This document shows positions 1 through 7,392 of a stretch of 64,000 bases of DNA, piece after piece. The DNA lies in NCBI RefSeq assembly GCF_030540835.1, contig NZ_JAUOEK010000142.1, positions 117,456-181,455 of the forward strand, read 5' to 3'. The first letter of the stretch is position 1. Every line of letters begins with the position of its first letter. Under the pieces are notes generated by a model. That model did no database searches and was not told where the DNA came from. It saw nothing but the letters and a program-made list of their open reading frames with translations. The stretch comes from Flavivirga aquimarina (lineage in GTDB: Bacteria > Bacteroidota > Bacteroidia > Flavobacteriales > Flavobacteriaceae). A program made the translations under genes and the position numbers.

Positions 1-65
1 ATTATTCTTAAATAAAAACCAAAAATAATACATTTTCATTAATAATTACGCATAATTAATATGTT

Positions 66-1223
66 TTATTTCGATAATAATGCGATTTTATCATTATTTA
101 TTATTACGAAAACGTTTTCGTAATTAATTTTAACCAGTTGGTTATCCATACCAAACACCTCAAACCCTTTGGCATCTATTTCTTTATGACCATATAATGA
201 GTTTAATTTTTCAATTTTTTCAATTTTTGGAATGAATTCAATTTTTCCATTAATCAGTTTTTCCTGATATTGGATTGCAATGTCATTCATTTTTTCATTT
301 GAATCATTCGCTACTTTAGCGTTTCTTATAATAATATCGTGAAAACACTTTTCATTTTCTGGAATTTTAAAATAAGACTCATAATGATGCCCAGTTACTA
401 TATTATTAGAAATATAGCTTAATGAGGAGATATACGATATATAAATAAGCTCACGTGTTATTTCACGCTCATAGTCATTTTTATAATGGCCGGCCTCAAA
501 CAGAATTGTTGGAATATTTTCATTTTGAAAAGTATCACCGACGCAATTTAAGTTAAATGCATCATCATACACTCCTACTTGATTTGGAATAATCTTTTGT
601 AAAATATCATTCATAACTCCTATAACTTCCATAGCAATCTTTCTGTTAGAAGTTATGGTACAAGCTTCATCCTGCGCTGGTGCTAAAAACGATACTGTAG
701 CAGATTTATTAACAGTACCAGCACTAAAAATAGTGCGTTGGCCGTGTAAATTATAACAAAAATGAGGTTTAAACGATTCAAAAACTGTTCTCAAAACCCG
801 GCTTTCTGGTTGTGATAAGTTTTGAGCATCTCGATTTAAATCTACATTATTGGCGTTAACTCGTGTATAAGCTTCAGCGCCATCCGGATTTAGTATAGGT
901 ATAATATATAAGGTACAGGCCTTTAAAACATGTTTAAGATGCCCATTTTTATTTAAAAAGGTGTTTAACAGATCAAATAGTGCTTTAGTAGTGGTAGATT
1001 CATTGCCATGCATCTGAGACCACATTAAAATTCGTTTATTGCCTTCACCTATTTTCAACCCATAAATAGAGTTGTTTAAAACTGATTTACCAACGGTTTT
1101 TATCTCTATATGGTTTTCTAAATTGTTTAAGAGAGGTTCTATGTGTTTATTAGTTATATAACGATGAAATAAGTTAGGTTCCTTGTGTTTTAAAAATAAT
1201 GATTTTATGTCTTGTACTTGCAT
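66..1223 (-). CDS. M14-family zinc carboxypeptidase-like protein
   Basis: This is a 385-residue metallopeptidase of the M14 (carboxypeptidase A) fold, expected to cleave C-terminal or amide-linked residues from peptides. The zinc site is visible as MHGNES (H72, E75) with the third ligand H160 in YNLHGQ. The substrate-binding NPDG and LNRD segments lie at about residues 112-132, and E243 in LFEAGH is the likely general base. I see no signal peptide, so it is probably cytoplasmic. It is divergent from the XRE regulator gene at 1512. Its start lies just downstream of a promoter-like CAAATGTA that overlaps a palindromic operator, so repression by that regulator is likely. The exact substrate is unknown. 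Confidence 0.85.
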   Translation of the reverse strand: MQVQDIKSLFLKHKEPNLFHRYITNKHIEPLLNNLENHIEIKTVGKSVLNNSIYGLKIGEGNKRILMWSQMHGNESTTTKALFDLLNTFLNKNGHLKHVLKACTLYIIPILNPDGAEAYTRVNANNVDLNRDAQNLSQPESRVLRTVFESFKPHFCYNLHGQRTIFSAGTVNKSATVSFLAPAQDEACTITSNRKIAMEVIGVMNDILQKIIPNQVGVYDDAFNLNCVGDTFQNENIPTILFEAGHYKNDYEREITRELIYISYISSLSYISNNIVTGHHYESYFKIPENEKCFHDIIIRNAKVANDSNEKMNDIAIQYQEKLINGKIEFIPKIEKIEKLNSLYGHKEIDAKGFEVFGMDNQLVKINYENVFVIINNDKIALLSK

Positions 1224-1240
1224 ACTGTTTTTTTATGCTA

Positions 1241-1510
1241 CAAATGTAAACATTTACAAATTCACAATTGTAAACTATAAAAATATAAGATTTGTTTACA
1301 TCTTTATACAGACATTTAGCCTTTAAACACTGTTTGTTTACTGAATTTATTACAATTAATTGTAAAATACATAAATATCTGTTTACTAGTTGATTAATGC
1401 GTATTATATAAAGTAAATATTCTAATAAAAATCAAATATATTACAATAAACACCCATTTTAAAAGTTATATTGTTACATTTGTAATCGTATACAATTTTA
1501 ATCTGTTTAC
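1241..1510. promoter_or_regulatory. Divergent promoter region with repeated TGTTTAC/GTAAACA operator half-sites
   Basis: The intergenic region between the M14 peptidase and the XRE regulator holds at least six exact copies of TGTTTAC or its complement GTAAACA: near 1245 (as the palindrome TGTAAACATTTACA, 1245-1258), 1269, 1293, 1335, 1380 and 1504. A near copy, TGTAAAA, is at 1361. The first three start exactly 24 bp apart. The palindrome overlaps the reverse-strand -7 box (CAAATGTA, 1241-1248) of the peptidase. The last copy ends one base before the regulator's ATG. The forward -7 box is TACATTTG at 1475-1482. I infer autoregulation by the neighbouring XRE protein. Confidence 0.65.
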
Positions 1511-1511
1511 A

Positions 1512-1889
1512 ATGATAAACATAGGTGATTTTATAAGCAGGCTGCAAAAAATAATAGATTACTATGGTGAATCTGCTTCCTCCTTTGCTGAAAAAATTGG
1601 AGTACAACGTTCTAGTATTTCACATATCCTATCTGGTAGAAATAAACCCAGTTTAGATTTTATTTTAAAAATCCTTTCTGCCTACCCTGAAGTGGATTTG
1701 TATTGGCTATTTAATGGTAAAGGTGAGTTTCCATCAAAAAGTGAATTTAAACCAACTAAAAGAGAAACGGATCTGTTCTCTATAAACGAAGAATTGAAAA
1801 CTGAAGCTACTAGCAAAAAAGAAAAAAAGGAGGTAGAACGTATCGTTATTTTTTATTCTGATGGAAGTTTTAAAAATTATCAGAATTAG
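1512..1889 (+). CDS. XRE-family helix-turn-helix transcriptional regulator
   Basis: This is a 125-residue DNA-binding protein. Residues about 5-62 form a lambda-repressor-type (HTH_3) domain, with the motif SFAEKIGVQRSSISHILSG and the following KPSLDFILKILSAYP helix pair typical of XRE regulators. The C-terminal half is charged and lysine/glutamate-rich, without a recognisable ligand domain. The gene is divergent from the M14 peptidase, and the shared intergenic region carries repeated TGTTTAC half-sites reaching up to its start codon, so it probably controls itself and the peptidase gene. A -7 box TACATTTG lies about 30 bp upstream of the ATG. Confidence 0.85.
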   Translation: MINIGDFISRLQKIIDYYGESASSFAEKIGVQRSSISHILSGRNKPSLDFILKILSAYPEVDLYWLFNGKGEFPSKSEFKPTKRETDLFSINEELKTEATSKKEKKEVERIVIFYSDGSFKNYQN

Positions 1890-1902
1890 TATTATTCTTT
1901 AG

Positions 1903-1910
1903 TAAATTTG
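1903..1910 (+). promoter_or_regulatory. Bacteroidetes -7 promoter box (TAAATTTG)
   Basis: TAAATTTG matches the Bacteroidetes housekeeping -7 consensus TAnnTTTG and lies 16 bp before the start codon of the small lipoprotein gene at 1927. It suggests that gene is transcribed separately from the XRE regulator. Confidence 0.5.
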
Positions 1911-1926
1911 CAGCTAAATTTATAAT

Positions 1927-2298
1927 ATGAGATTTCTGTTCCTAATTATTCTACTAGTATCTATGGGTAGCTGTTATGAAACAACCCGTAATTGCAAAGA
2001 TTATAAAATAGGTGAGTTTTACAGTGAAGTAATCATTAATGATGAATTATTTAAATCTAAATTTAAACGCACAGAAACTTTACAAATTGAAACTTATAAT
2101 AACAAGATAGATTCATCTAAACTACGTTGGATTAATGACTGCGAGGTTGTTTTTAAAACAATCAATCCTAAAAACATGGCAGAACAAAAAGATATTCATT
2201 TAAAAATTTTAACTACAACAGACTCTTCCTATACTTTTGGGTATTCTTATGTAGGTGAAACAAAGAAACAAAAAGGTATAGCTTACAAAGTTAAATAA
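1927..2298 (+). CDS. Small predicted lipoprotein of unknown function
   Basis: This is a 123-residue protein with a hydrophobic N-terminus ending in SMGSC (Cys at about residue 16), a clear type II signal, so it is probably a membrane-anchored lipoprotein. The rest is a compact soluble domain rich in lysine and threonine, with the conserved-looking segment LRWINDCEVVFKTINPKN. I do not recognise the family. It has its own -7 box TAAATTTG. It converges with the next gene, the two stop codons being 3 bp apart. Confidence 0.7.
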   Translation: MRFLFLIILLVSMGSCYETTRNCKDYKIGEFYSEVIINDELFKSKFKRTETLQIETYNNKIDSSKLRWINDCEVVFKTINPKNMAEQKDIHLKILTTTDSSYTFGYSYVGETKKQKGIAYKVK

Positions 2299-2301
2299 GC
2301 A

Positions 2302-2802
2302 TTAATAAAACGGATATAAAAAAGATTCAACTAAATTGAATTTAAGCTGCTTATCTTCTGTTATTTCATAGGTTAAAAAGATTTCACCCCAAAATTCTCC
2401 ATCCGAAAAATCGGCAATTATCCATTTATGATTTAGCATTTTTACAGTATTAATCAGTATTTTTCTACCTTCACTGGCCGCATACGGTACTATAGGATGC
2501 TCTCCTTTAACTTCATTTAATTTGTAAAGTTCATCTTTAATAAAGGGAATTAATTCGGACACATTGTACCCATCATTTTCAAAATAACTAATAGCATCCT
2601 CGTTTCTATCTAAATTAAAATGCGAGACTTCTAAAATGTCATCTTGCAAAACAGCTACCGAATCCTTATATTTTTTTATTACTTCTGTCTGAGTTACTAG
2701 CTTACTATTTATATCTTCAAATACACGCTTTGAGTTTACATACTGAAATAAAACCAGTAATGCTGCAAAAACGAATAAATACATAAAAATCCTTTGTTTC
2801 AT
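2302..2802 (-). CDS. Membrane-anchored protein of unknown function
   Basis: This is a 166-residue protein with one N-terminal membrane segment (about residues 5-22), a short coiled-coil-like stretch around 30-55, and a soluble C-terminal domain ending in LVESFLYPFY. The C-terminal domain contains IADFSDGEFWGEIFLTYEI, which looks like the core of a small alpha/beta domain. No family is recognised. It sits 10 bp downstream of the MBL hydrolase gene on the same strand and is probably co-transcribed with it. Confidence 0.7.
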   Translation of the reverse strand: MKQRIFMYLFVFAALLVLFQYVNSKRVFEDINSKLVTQTEVIKKYKDSVAVLQDDILEVSHFNLDRNEDAISYFENDGYNVSELIPFIKDELYKLNEVKGEHPIVPYAASEGRKILINTVKMLNHKWIIADFSDGEFWGEIFLTYEITEDKQLKFNLVESFLYPFY

Positions 2803-2812
2803 AAAATCTAAT

Positions 2813-3574
2813 TTAAATTGTTATTTCTAAACCATCATAAGCTAAAAAAACATGTTTAGGCAATATCTTCTCTATCTCTTCATGAAATCCGAGTAAATGA
2901 CTAATATGGGTTAAGTAAGCTGTTTCTGGTTTTACTTTATCAATAAACTGTAATGCTTCTTCTAAATTAAAATGCGAACGATGCGAATCTATCCTTAAAG
3001 CATTAACAACTAAGACTTTGACTCCTTTAATTTTTTTAATTTCTTTATTAGTTACCGTTTTCATATCTGTTAAATATGCAAAGTCATTAAATCTAAACCC
3101 AAACACCTGCAATGTATCATGTAGGCCATTTACAGGTACTACTTCTAAATTTTTCAATTTAAATGGTTTGTTTTTTATCCTGTTCGTAATAACAGTAGGC
3201 GCTCCTGGATATTTATTTTTAGTAGCAAAAATATAATCAAACCTCTTGTGCAAAGATTTCAATACACGTTTATGCGCATAAATAGGAATATCACCTTGCC
3301 TAAAGTAAAATGGTCTAATGTCATCTAAGCCTAATACATGATCTGAATGTTCATGTGTAAAAACTATACCATCAATAGTTTCGCATCCTGCTCTTAACAT
3401 TTGATACCTAAAATCGGGACCACAATCAATAACATACTTATAAGTATCCCATGCTACTAAAACAGAAACACGCAATCGCTTGTCTTTCGGGTTTGTACTT
3501 AAGCAAACAGGATGACTGCTTCCAATTATTGGAATTCCTTGTGATGTTCCTGTTCCAAGAAAGGTTATTTTCAA
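2813..3574 (-). CDS. MBL-fold metallo-hydrolase, PhnP/RNase Z-like
   Basis: This is a 253-residue metallo-beta-lactamase-fold hydrolase. The N-terminus MKITFLGTGTSQGIP and the metal motif THEHSDH (about residues 74-80) are typical of the PhnP/RNase Z branch. Further metal ligands are expected at the later HD and DxxH positions (GLHDT, DSHRSH, THISH). Members act as phosphodiesterases on cyclic nucleotides or related substrates; the substrate here is not determined. The gene is divergent from the 486-residue protein at 3665 and heads a two-gene unit with the gene at 2302. Confidence 0.85.
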   Translation of the reverse strand: MKITFLGTGTSQGIPIIGSSHPVCLSTNPKDKRLRVSVLVAWDTYKYVIDCGPDFRYQMLRAGCETIDGIVFTHEHSDHVLGLDDIRPFYFRQGDIPIYAHKRVLKSLHKRFDYIFATKNKYPGAPTVITNRIKNKPFKLKNLEVVPVNGLHDTLQVFGFRFNDFAYLTDMKTVTNKEIKKIKGVKVLVVNALRIDSHRSHFNLEEALQFIDKVKPETAYLTHISHLLGFHEEIEKILPKHVFLAYDGLEITI

Positions 3575-3608
3575 TTGTATAAGTTTTGCACAAAAATAGC
3601 GTTATTTT

Positions 3609-3638
3609 TTTGTTTGCTATACATATTTAATACCTTTG
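3609..3638 (+). promoter_or_regulatory. Bacteroidetes-type promoter (TTTG-N18-TACCTTTG)
   Basis: TTTG at 3609-3612 and TACCTTTG at 3631-3638, 18 bp apart, match the Bacteroidetes sigma-A promoter closely. Transcription would begin near 3645, so the open frame upstream of ATG 3665 cannot be the translated start of the downstream gene. Confidence 0.7.
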
Positions 3639-3664
3639 TAGACGTACAAATAACCAGTTATTAT

Positions 3665-5125
3665 ATGGAAATAACCATAAAAGGTGATAAAGAATTCAAT
3701 GATGTTCCATCATTGAAATCGAAAGCACTTCGTATTAATTTAAACGAAAATATTTACGGCACATTTGCAGAAATTGGAGCAGGTCAAGAAACTTGTCGTC
3801 ATTTTTTCAGAGCTGGAGGTGCGTCAGGAACTATTGCAAAAGCTATGTCTGCGTATGATAAAGATTTTAGTGATGCCGTTTATGGTGCAGAGGAAGATAG
3901 TCGTTATGTAACTGAAGCTCGTTTAAGAAAGATGCTTAGTCATGAAATGGATCTTATGGAAACTAGGTTGACACGAGAGAAGCATCCAAATAAAATATTT
4001 TTCACATACGCTAACACTGTTGCTACCATAGATTTCGCCAAACAATTTAAAGGACATGGTTGGGTAGGTCTTAAATATCAGGTTGAAGCTACAGGAGATT
4101 ATAATGAAATTATTTTGCACCTTCGTTTTAAAGAAACCGATGCACGTTTGCAACAAGAAACACTAGGTGTATTGGGTACAAACCTCATTTATGGAGCGTT
4201 TTATAAACATAATAAGCCAAAAAAATTACTACGCTATTTATATGATCACTTAGACAAAGATCAACTAGAGATTGATACCATTAATTTTTCCGGACCTGCT
4301 TTTGAAAATGTCGATAACCGATTAATGAGCTTGCAGCTTGTTAAAAACGGTATGACTGATGCCGTTGTTTTTGGCCCAGATGGGACAAACGTGCTTCCTG
4401 CTAGGGTTTTTTACAAAAAAAACATATTAGCCTTACGCGGTAGTTTTAGACCCGTAACCAAGGTAAATATGGCTATGTATGAGAAGTCGTATGATATGTT
4501 TATTAAGGAAAATAAAGTTAACCCGGATAAAACTGTAGTTGTTTTTGAAATCACATTATCTAATTTAAGAGCAGAAGGAGAAATTGATGAACAAGATTTT
4601 ATAGATAGAGCAGATTTATTATGCTCGTTAGGGCAATCTGTAATGATTTCTAATTTTCAAGAGTACTATAAGGTTGTTGAGTATTTCTCAAACTACACCA
4701 AAGCCAGAATGGGCTTAGCTATGGGAGTGAGTAATCTAGTCGATATTTTTGACGAAAAATACTATCGCCATATAAGTGGAGGAATCCTTGAAGCTTTCGG
4801 AAAATTATTTTTCAAAGATTTAAAAGTTTATCTGTATCCTATGCTTGATCCTAAAACCGGTGAACTAATTAATAGTGAAAATTTAAAAGTATACCCACGT
4901 ATGAAAGAATTGTATAAATTCTTTAAATACAATGGGAAAGTAATCGATATAGAAGATTACGACACTAGTATAATGAATATCTTCTCTCGTGAAATTTTGA
5001 GTATGATTTCTGAAGGTGATCGTGGTTGGGAAGACATGGTACCGGAAGGAACTGCAGATTTAATTAAGGATTATCGCTTGTTTGGATATACCAGAAAACC
5101 TTTAACCTTGACTAAACGTAAATAG
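3665..5125 (+). CDS. Conserved protein of unknown function (486 residues)
   Basis: The frame is open from 3575, but a good promoter at 3609-3638 lies inside that extension. I therefore place the start at ATG 3665, giving 486 residues beginning MEITIKGDKEF. The protein looks soluble and cytoplasmic, without a signal peptide or membrane segments. Distinct segments are AEIGAGQETCRHFFRAGGASGT near the N-terminus, FTYANTVATIDF, and FGYTRKP near the C-terminus. Homologues are sometimes labelled nicotinate-nucleotide adenylyltransferase or TonB receptor, as I recall. I see neither an HxGH nucleotidyltransferase motif nor barrel features, so I give no function. A strong bidirectional terminator follows. 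Confidence 0.85.
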   Translation: MEITIKGDKEFNDVPSLKSKALRINLNENIYGTFAEIGAGQETCRHFFRAGGASGTIAKAMSAYDKDFSDAVYGAEEDSRYVTEARLRKMLSHEMDLMETRLTREKHPNKIFFTYANTVATIDFAKQFKGHGWVGLKYQVEATGDYNEIILHLRFKETDARLQQETLGVLGTNLIYGAFYKHNKPKKLLRYLYDHLDKDQLEIDTINFSGPAFENVDNRLMSLQLVKNGMTDAVVFGPDGTNVLPARVFYKKNILALRGSFRPVTKVNMAMYEKSYDMFIKENKVNPDKTVVVFEITLSNLRAEGEIDEQDFIDRADLLCSLGQSVMISNFQEYYKVVEYFSNYTKARMGLAMGVSNLVDIFDEKYYRHISGGILEAFGKLFFKDLKVYLYPMLDPKTGELINSENLKVYPRMKELYKFFKYNGKVIDIEDYDTSIMNIFSREILSMISEGDRGWEDMVPEGTADLIKDYRLFGYTRKPLTLTKRK

Positions 5126-5145
5126 TTACATACAACTTATATAAA

Positions 5146-5188
5146 AGGCTGCCTGAAAATTATTATAATTATGGGCAGCCTCTTTTTT
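5146..5188. terminator. Bidirectional intrinsic terminator
   Basis: AGGCTGCC (5146-5153) pairs with GGCAGCCT (5174-5181). The stem is flanked by A-rich and T-rich runs (CTTTTTT downstream), so it can end both the 486-residue gene and the converging bcp gene. Confidence 0.8.
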
Positions 5189-5639
5189 ATTCTAATATTT
5201 GGGCTGTATGTATTTTAGCCTTTACTTTATCGATCACTTTTTCAATAACCCCATTTTCATTAATAACAAAAGTAATGCGGTGAATACCATCAAAAGTACG
5301 ACCCATAAATTTTTTCTCTCCCCAAACACCAAAAGCATTAATAAGCTCTTTGTCAACATCAGCTAATAAGGGGTACGGGAAATTAAATTTCTTTTTAAAG
5401 TTTAATTGTTTTCTTTCAGTATCTGCACTAACTCCTAAAATTTCATAGCCCTGTTCTTGTAAAACAGTATATTCGTCCCGTAAGTTACAAGCCTCTACAG
5501 TACAAGTTGGTGTGTTTGCTTTTGGGTAAAAGAAAACCACTAATTTTTTACCTTTAAAATCTGATAATTTAACCGTATTTCCTTGTTCGTCTAAAGCTTC
5601 AAAATTTGGTGCCTTATCTCCTACTTTTAATGTGTTCAT
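5187..5639 (-). CDS. bcp: Thioredoxin-dependent thiol peroxidase (Bcp/PrxQ)
   Basis: This is a 150-residue peroxiredoxin of the BCP/PrxQ class that reduces hydroperoxides using thioredoxin. The motif PKANTPTCTVEAC carries the peroxidatic cysteine and a resolving cysteine five residues later, the atypical 2-Cys arrangement of this class. The N-terminal AP(N)F and LSDFKGKKLVVFFYP segments are standard. Length is normal for the family. The gene is divergent from nth, with the two start codons about 35 bp apart. Confidence 0.95.
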   Translation of the reverse strand: MNTLKVGDKAPNFEALDEQGNTVKLSDFKGKKLVVFFYPKANTPTCTVEACNLRDEYTVLQEQGYEILGVSADTERKQLNFKKKFNFPYPLLADVDKELINAFGVWGEKKFMGRTFDGIHRITFVINENGVIEKVIDKVKAKIHTAQILE

Positions 5640-5645
5640 ATTTTA

Positions 5646-5653
5646 TAACTTTG
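5646..5653 (+). promoter_or_regulatory. -7 promoter box (TAACTTTG) for nth
   Basis: TAACTTTG fits TAnnTTTG and lies 22 bp before ATG 5675. This supports that start codon rather than the longer open frame beginning at 5606, which would place the promoter inside the coding region. Confidence 0.55.
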
Positions 5654-5674
5654 TTACTGCTAAAATACAAACGA

Positions 5675-6334
5675 ATGACCAAACAAGAAAGCGTAAACTT
5701 TGTTATTAATACATTATATAAGCTTTACCCAGAAATCCCTATTCCATTAGATCATAAAGATCCTTACACCCTATTAATAGCAGTGTTAATGTCTGCTCAG
5801 AGTACAGATGTTAGGGTTAATAAAATAACGCCATTGCTCTTTGAAAAAGCTGACAATCCTTATGATATGGTTAAGCTTTCTGTAGAAGAAATAAGAGATA
5901 TTATAAAACCGGTAGGTTTATCTCCAATGAAAAGCAAAGGTATTTATGGTTTATCAAAAATACTTATAGAAAAATATAATGGCGAAGTACCTCAAAGCTT
6001 TGAAGCTTTAGAGGATTTACCTGCTGTGGGACATAAAACCGCTAGTGTTGTTATGTCTCAAGCTTTTGGTATCCCTGCTTTTCCTGTAGATACACACATA
6101 CATAGACTTATGTATCGATGGAACTTAAGTAATGGTAAAAATGTTGTACAAACAGAAAAAGATGCAAAAAGGTTGTTTCCAAAAGAGTTATGGAATGATT
6201 TACATCTTCAAATTATTTGGTATGGCAGAGAATATTCGCCAGCAAGAGGTTGGGATCTAGATAAAGATATTATAACAAAAACGATTGGAAGGCGGTCTGT
6301 TATAAATGAATACAACAAACTAAAAAAGTCCTAA
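5675..6334 (+). CDS. nth: Endonuclease III-type DNA glycosylase/AP lyase lacking the [4Fe-4S] cysteines
   Basis: This is a 219-residue base-excision-repair enzyme removing oxidised pyrimidines. The helix-hairpin-helix LPAVGHKTASVV carries the catalytic lysine, and VDTHIHRL carries the catalytic aspartate. The start at 5675 (MTKQESVNF) fits the family start and the upstream promoter. Classical endonuclease III ends with four cysteines (C-x6-C-x2-C-x5-C) that hold an iron-sulfur cluster. Here the corresponding region reads WYGREYSPARGWDLDKDI and has no cysteine at all. The reading frame is intact and the catalytic residues remain, so it is probably an active, cluster-free variant. Confidence 0.92.
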   Translation: MTKQESVNFVINTLYKLYPEIPIPLDHKDPYTLLIAVLMSAQSTDVRVNKITPLLFEKADNPYDMVKLSVEEIRDIIKPVGLSPMKSKGIYGLSKILIEKYNGEVPQSFEALEDLPAVGHKTASVVMSQAFGIPAFPVDTHIHRLMYRWNLSNGKNVVQTEKDAKRLFPKELWNDLHLQIIWYGREYSPARGWDLDKDIITKTIGRRSVINEYNKLKKS

Positions 6335-6360
6335 TACAATGAATATGCACTAGGACTTTC
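6325..6360 (+). terminator. Intrinsic terminator at the end of nth
   Basis: AAAGTCCTA (6325-6333) pairs with TAGGACTTT (6351-6359). The 5' arm overlaps the nth stop codon. The T run after the stem is short, so strength is uncertain. Confidence 0.55.
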
Positions 6361-6366
6361 GGAATT

Positions 6367-6513
6367 TTAATTTAGAAGCGCTTCAAACTTCTTTTTATTA
6401 CAATTTATAACACTTAAAGCCTTAGAGTAATTTAGAAGAAAATTAACCGTTTCTTCCCTCGGTTCATGTTCATTTAAATTTTTAATAGAATTTTCAGAGT
6501 AAATTTTCGCCAT
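6367..6513 (-). CDS. Small 48-residue protein downstream of the ECF sigma gene
   Basis: An intact small frame starts MAKIYSENSIKNLNEHEPRE and ends in KKKFEALLN, 48 residues. It lies 57 bp downstream of the ECF sigma factor on the same strand and fills an otherwise empty gap. The composition (charged, amphipathic C-terminal half with one cysteine) looks protein-like. I recall similar small proteins beside this sigma factor in other flavobacteria but cannot verify it. Function is unknown. Confidence 0.55.
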   Translation of the reverse strand: MAKIYSENSIKNLNEHEPREETVNFLLNYSKALSVINCNKKKFEALLN

Positions 6514-6570
6514 TTTAACAATTTATGGGTTTATACAAATTATTAACGCAGCAAAATTATCTTTATTGTA

Positions 6571-7155
6571 TTAGTTTGTTAAAACAATATTATGCTTATC
6601 TATGATTTTTCTTAAATTAATTAAAGCATAACGCATTCTACCCAGAGCAGTATTTATACTAACACCTGTCTTATCTGAGATGTCCTTAAAACTCATATCA
6701 TTATAAATACGCATCAATAAGACTTCTTTTTGATCCTCAGGGAGCTCATCTACTAAGCGTCTCACATCAGTTTCAACCTGTTCTTTAATAATACTCTTCT
6801 CTGCATTTAAGCTAGTATCACTGAGTACAGAAAAAATACTGAACTCTCCTGCATTATCAAATTTTGGCATTCTTTTGTTTTTTCTAAAGAAATCAATGAC
6901 CAAGTTATGGGAAATTCTCATTACCCAAGGTAAAAACTTCCCTTCTTCATTATAAGCGCCGCGCTTAAGTGTCCGAATCACTTTTATAAAAGTGTCTTGG
7001 AAGATATCTTCTGCGACATCTCTATCATAAACCTTAGAATAAATAAAACTGTAAATTTTTTGTTTGTGCCTGGTGATAAGGATTTCTAAAGCACTTTCTT
7101 CACCTTTAATATAGTTACTAACCAAGTTAGCATCTGAAATAAATTCTTGTTGCAT
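6571..7155 (-). CDS. RNA polymerase ECF-type sigma-70 factor
   Basis: This is a 194-residue extracytoplasmic-function sigma factor. Region 2 is clear around residues 25-95: YSKVYDRDVAEDIFQDTFIKVI followed by FLPWVMRISHNLVIDFFRKNKR. Region 4 lies around 130-185, with LPEDQKEVLLMRIYNDMSFKDISDKTGVSINTALGRMRYAL split here by its HTH. It directs RNA polymerase to a specific gene set; I see no anti-sigma gene next to it. A candidate -7 box CAAATATA at 7263-7270 implies a leader of roughly 100 nt. Confidence 0.92.
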   Translation of the reverse strand: MQQEFISDANLVSNYIKGEESALEILITRHKQKIYSFIYSKVYDRDVAEDIFQDTFIKVIRTLKRGAYNEEGKFLPWVMRISHNLVIDFFRKNKRMPKFDNAGEFSIFSVLSDTSLNAEKSIIKEQVETDVRRLVDELPEDQKEVLLMRIYNDMSFKDISDKTGVSINTALGRMRYALINLRKIIDKHNIVLTN

Positions 7156-7262
7156 AATAATTACTTTTAGTGCATCGAAGAGGGCTTCTTTGCTTGGGGT
7201 TACATATTTAAAAGTAATTTTTTGCTATAGGCGAGAGTTGAATTTTGTTTAACTAATTAGTT

Positions 7263-7270
7263 CAAATATA
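7263..7270 (-). promoter_or_regulatory. Reverse-strand -7 promoter box for the sigma factor gene
   Basis: CAAATATA is the complement of TATATTTG (TAnnTTTG), with a CAA (complement of TTG) about 21 bp further out at 7292-7294. It lies 108 bp before the sigma factor start codon. Confidence 0.4.
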
Positions 7271-7360
7271 ACAACATTCGTTCCTAAAAAGCAAAAATTA
7301 ATCGTTTTTTTTAATATTTATTTACATTATAACGCATTTTTTAAGCTGCAATAGTTATAG

Positions 7361-7368
7361 TATCTTTG
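7361..7368 (+). promoter_or_regulatory. -7 promoter box (TATCTTTG) for uvrA
   Basis: TATCTTTG matches TAnnTTTG and ends 24 bp before ATG 7393. An apparent TTG start at 7366 lies inside this box and is therefore not the translation start. Confidence 0.6.
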
Positions 7369-7392
7369 CAAAATTATTTCTTTAAAAAGCCT

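Noticed and set aside
3575..3664. N-terminal extension of the 486-residue protein with a signal-like hydrophobic stretch
   Set aside because: A near-perfect promoter lies inside the extension, so it is not transcribed; the hydrophobic look is due to T-rich DNA.
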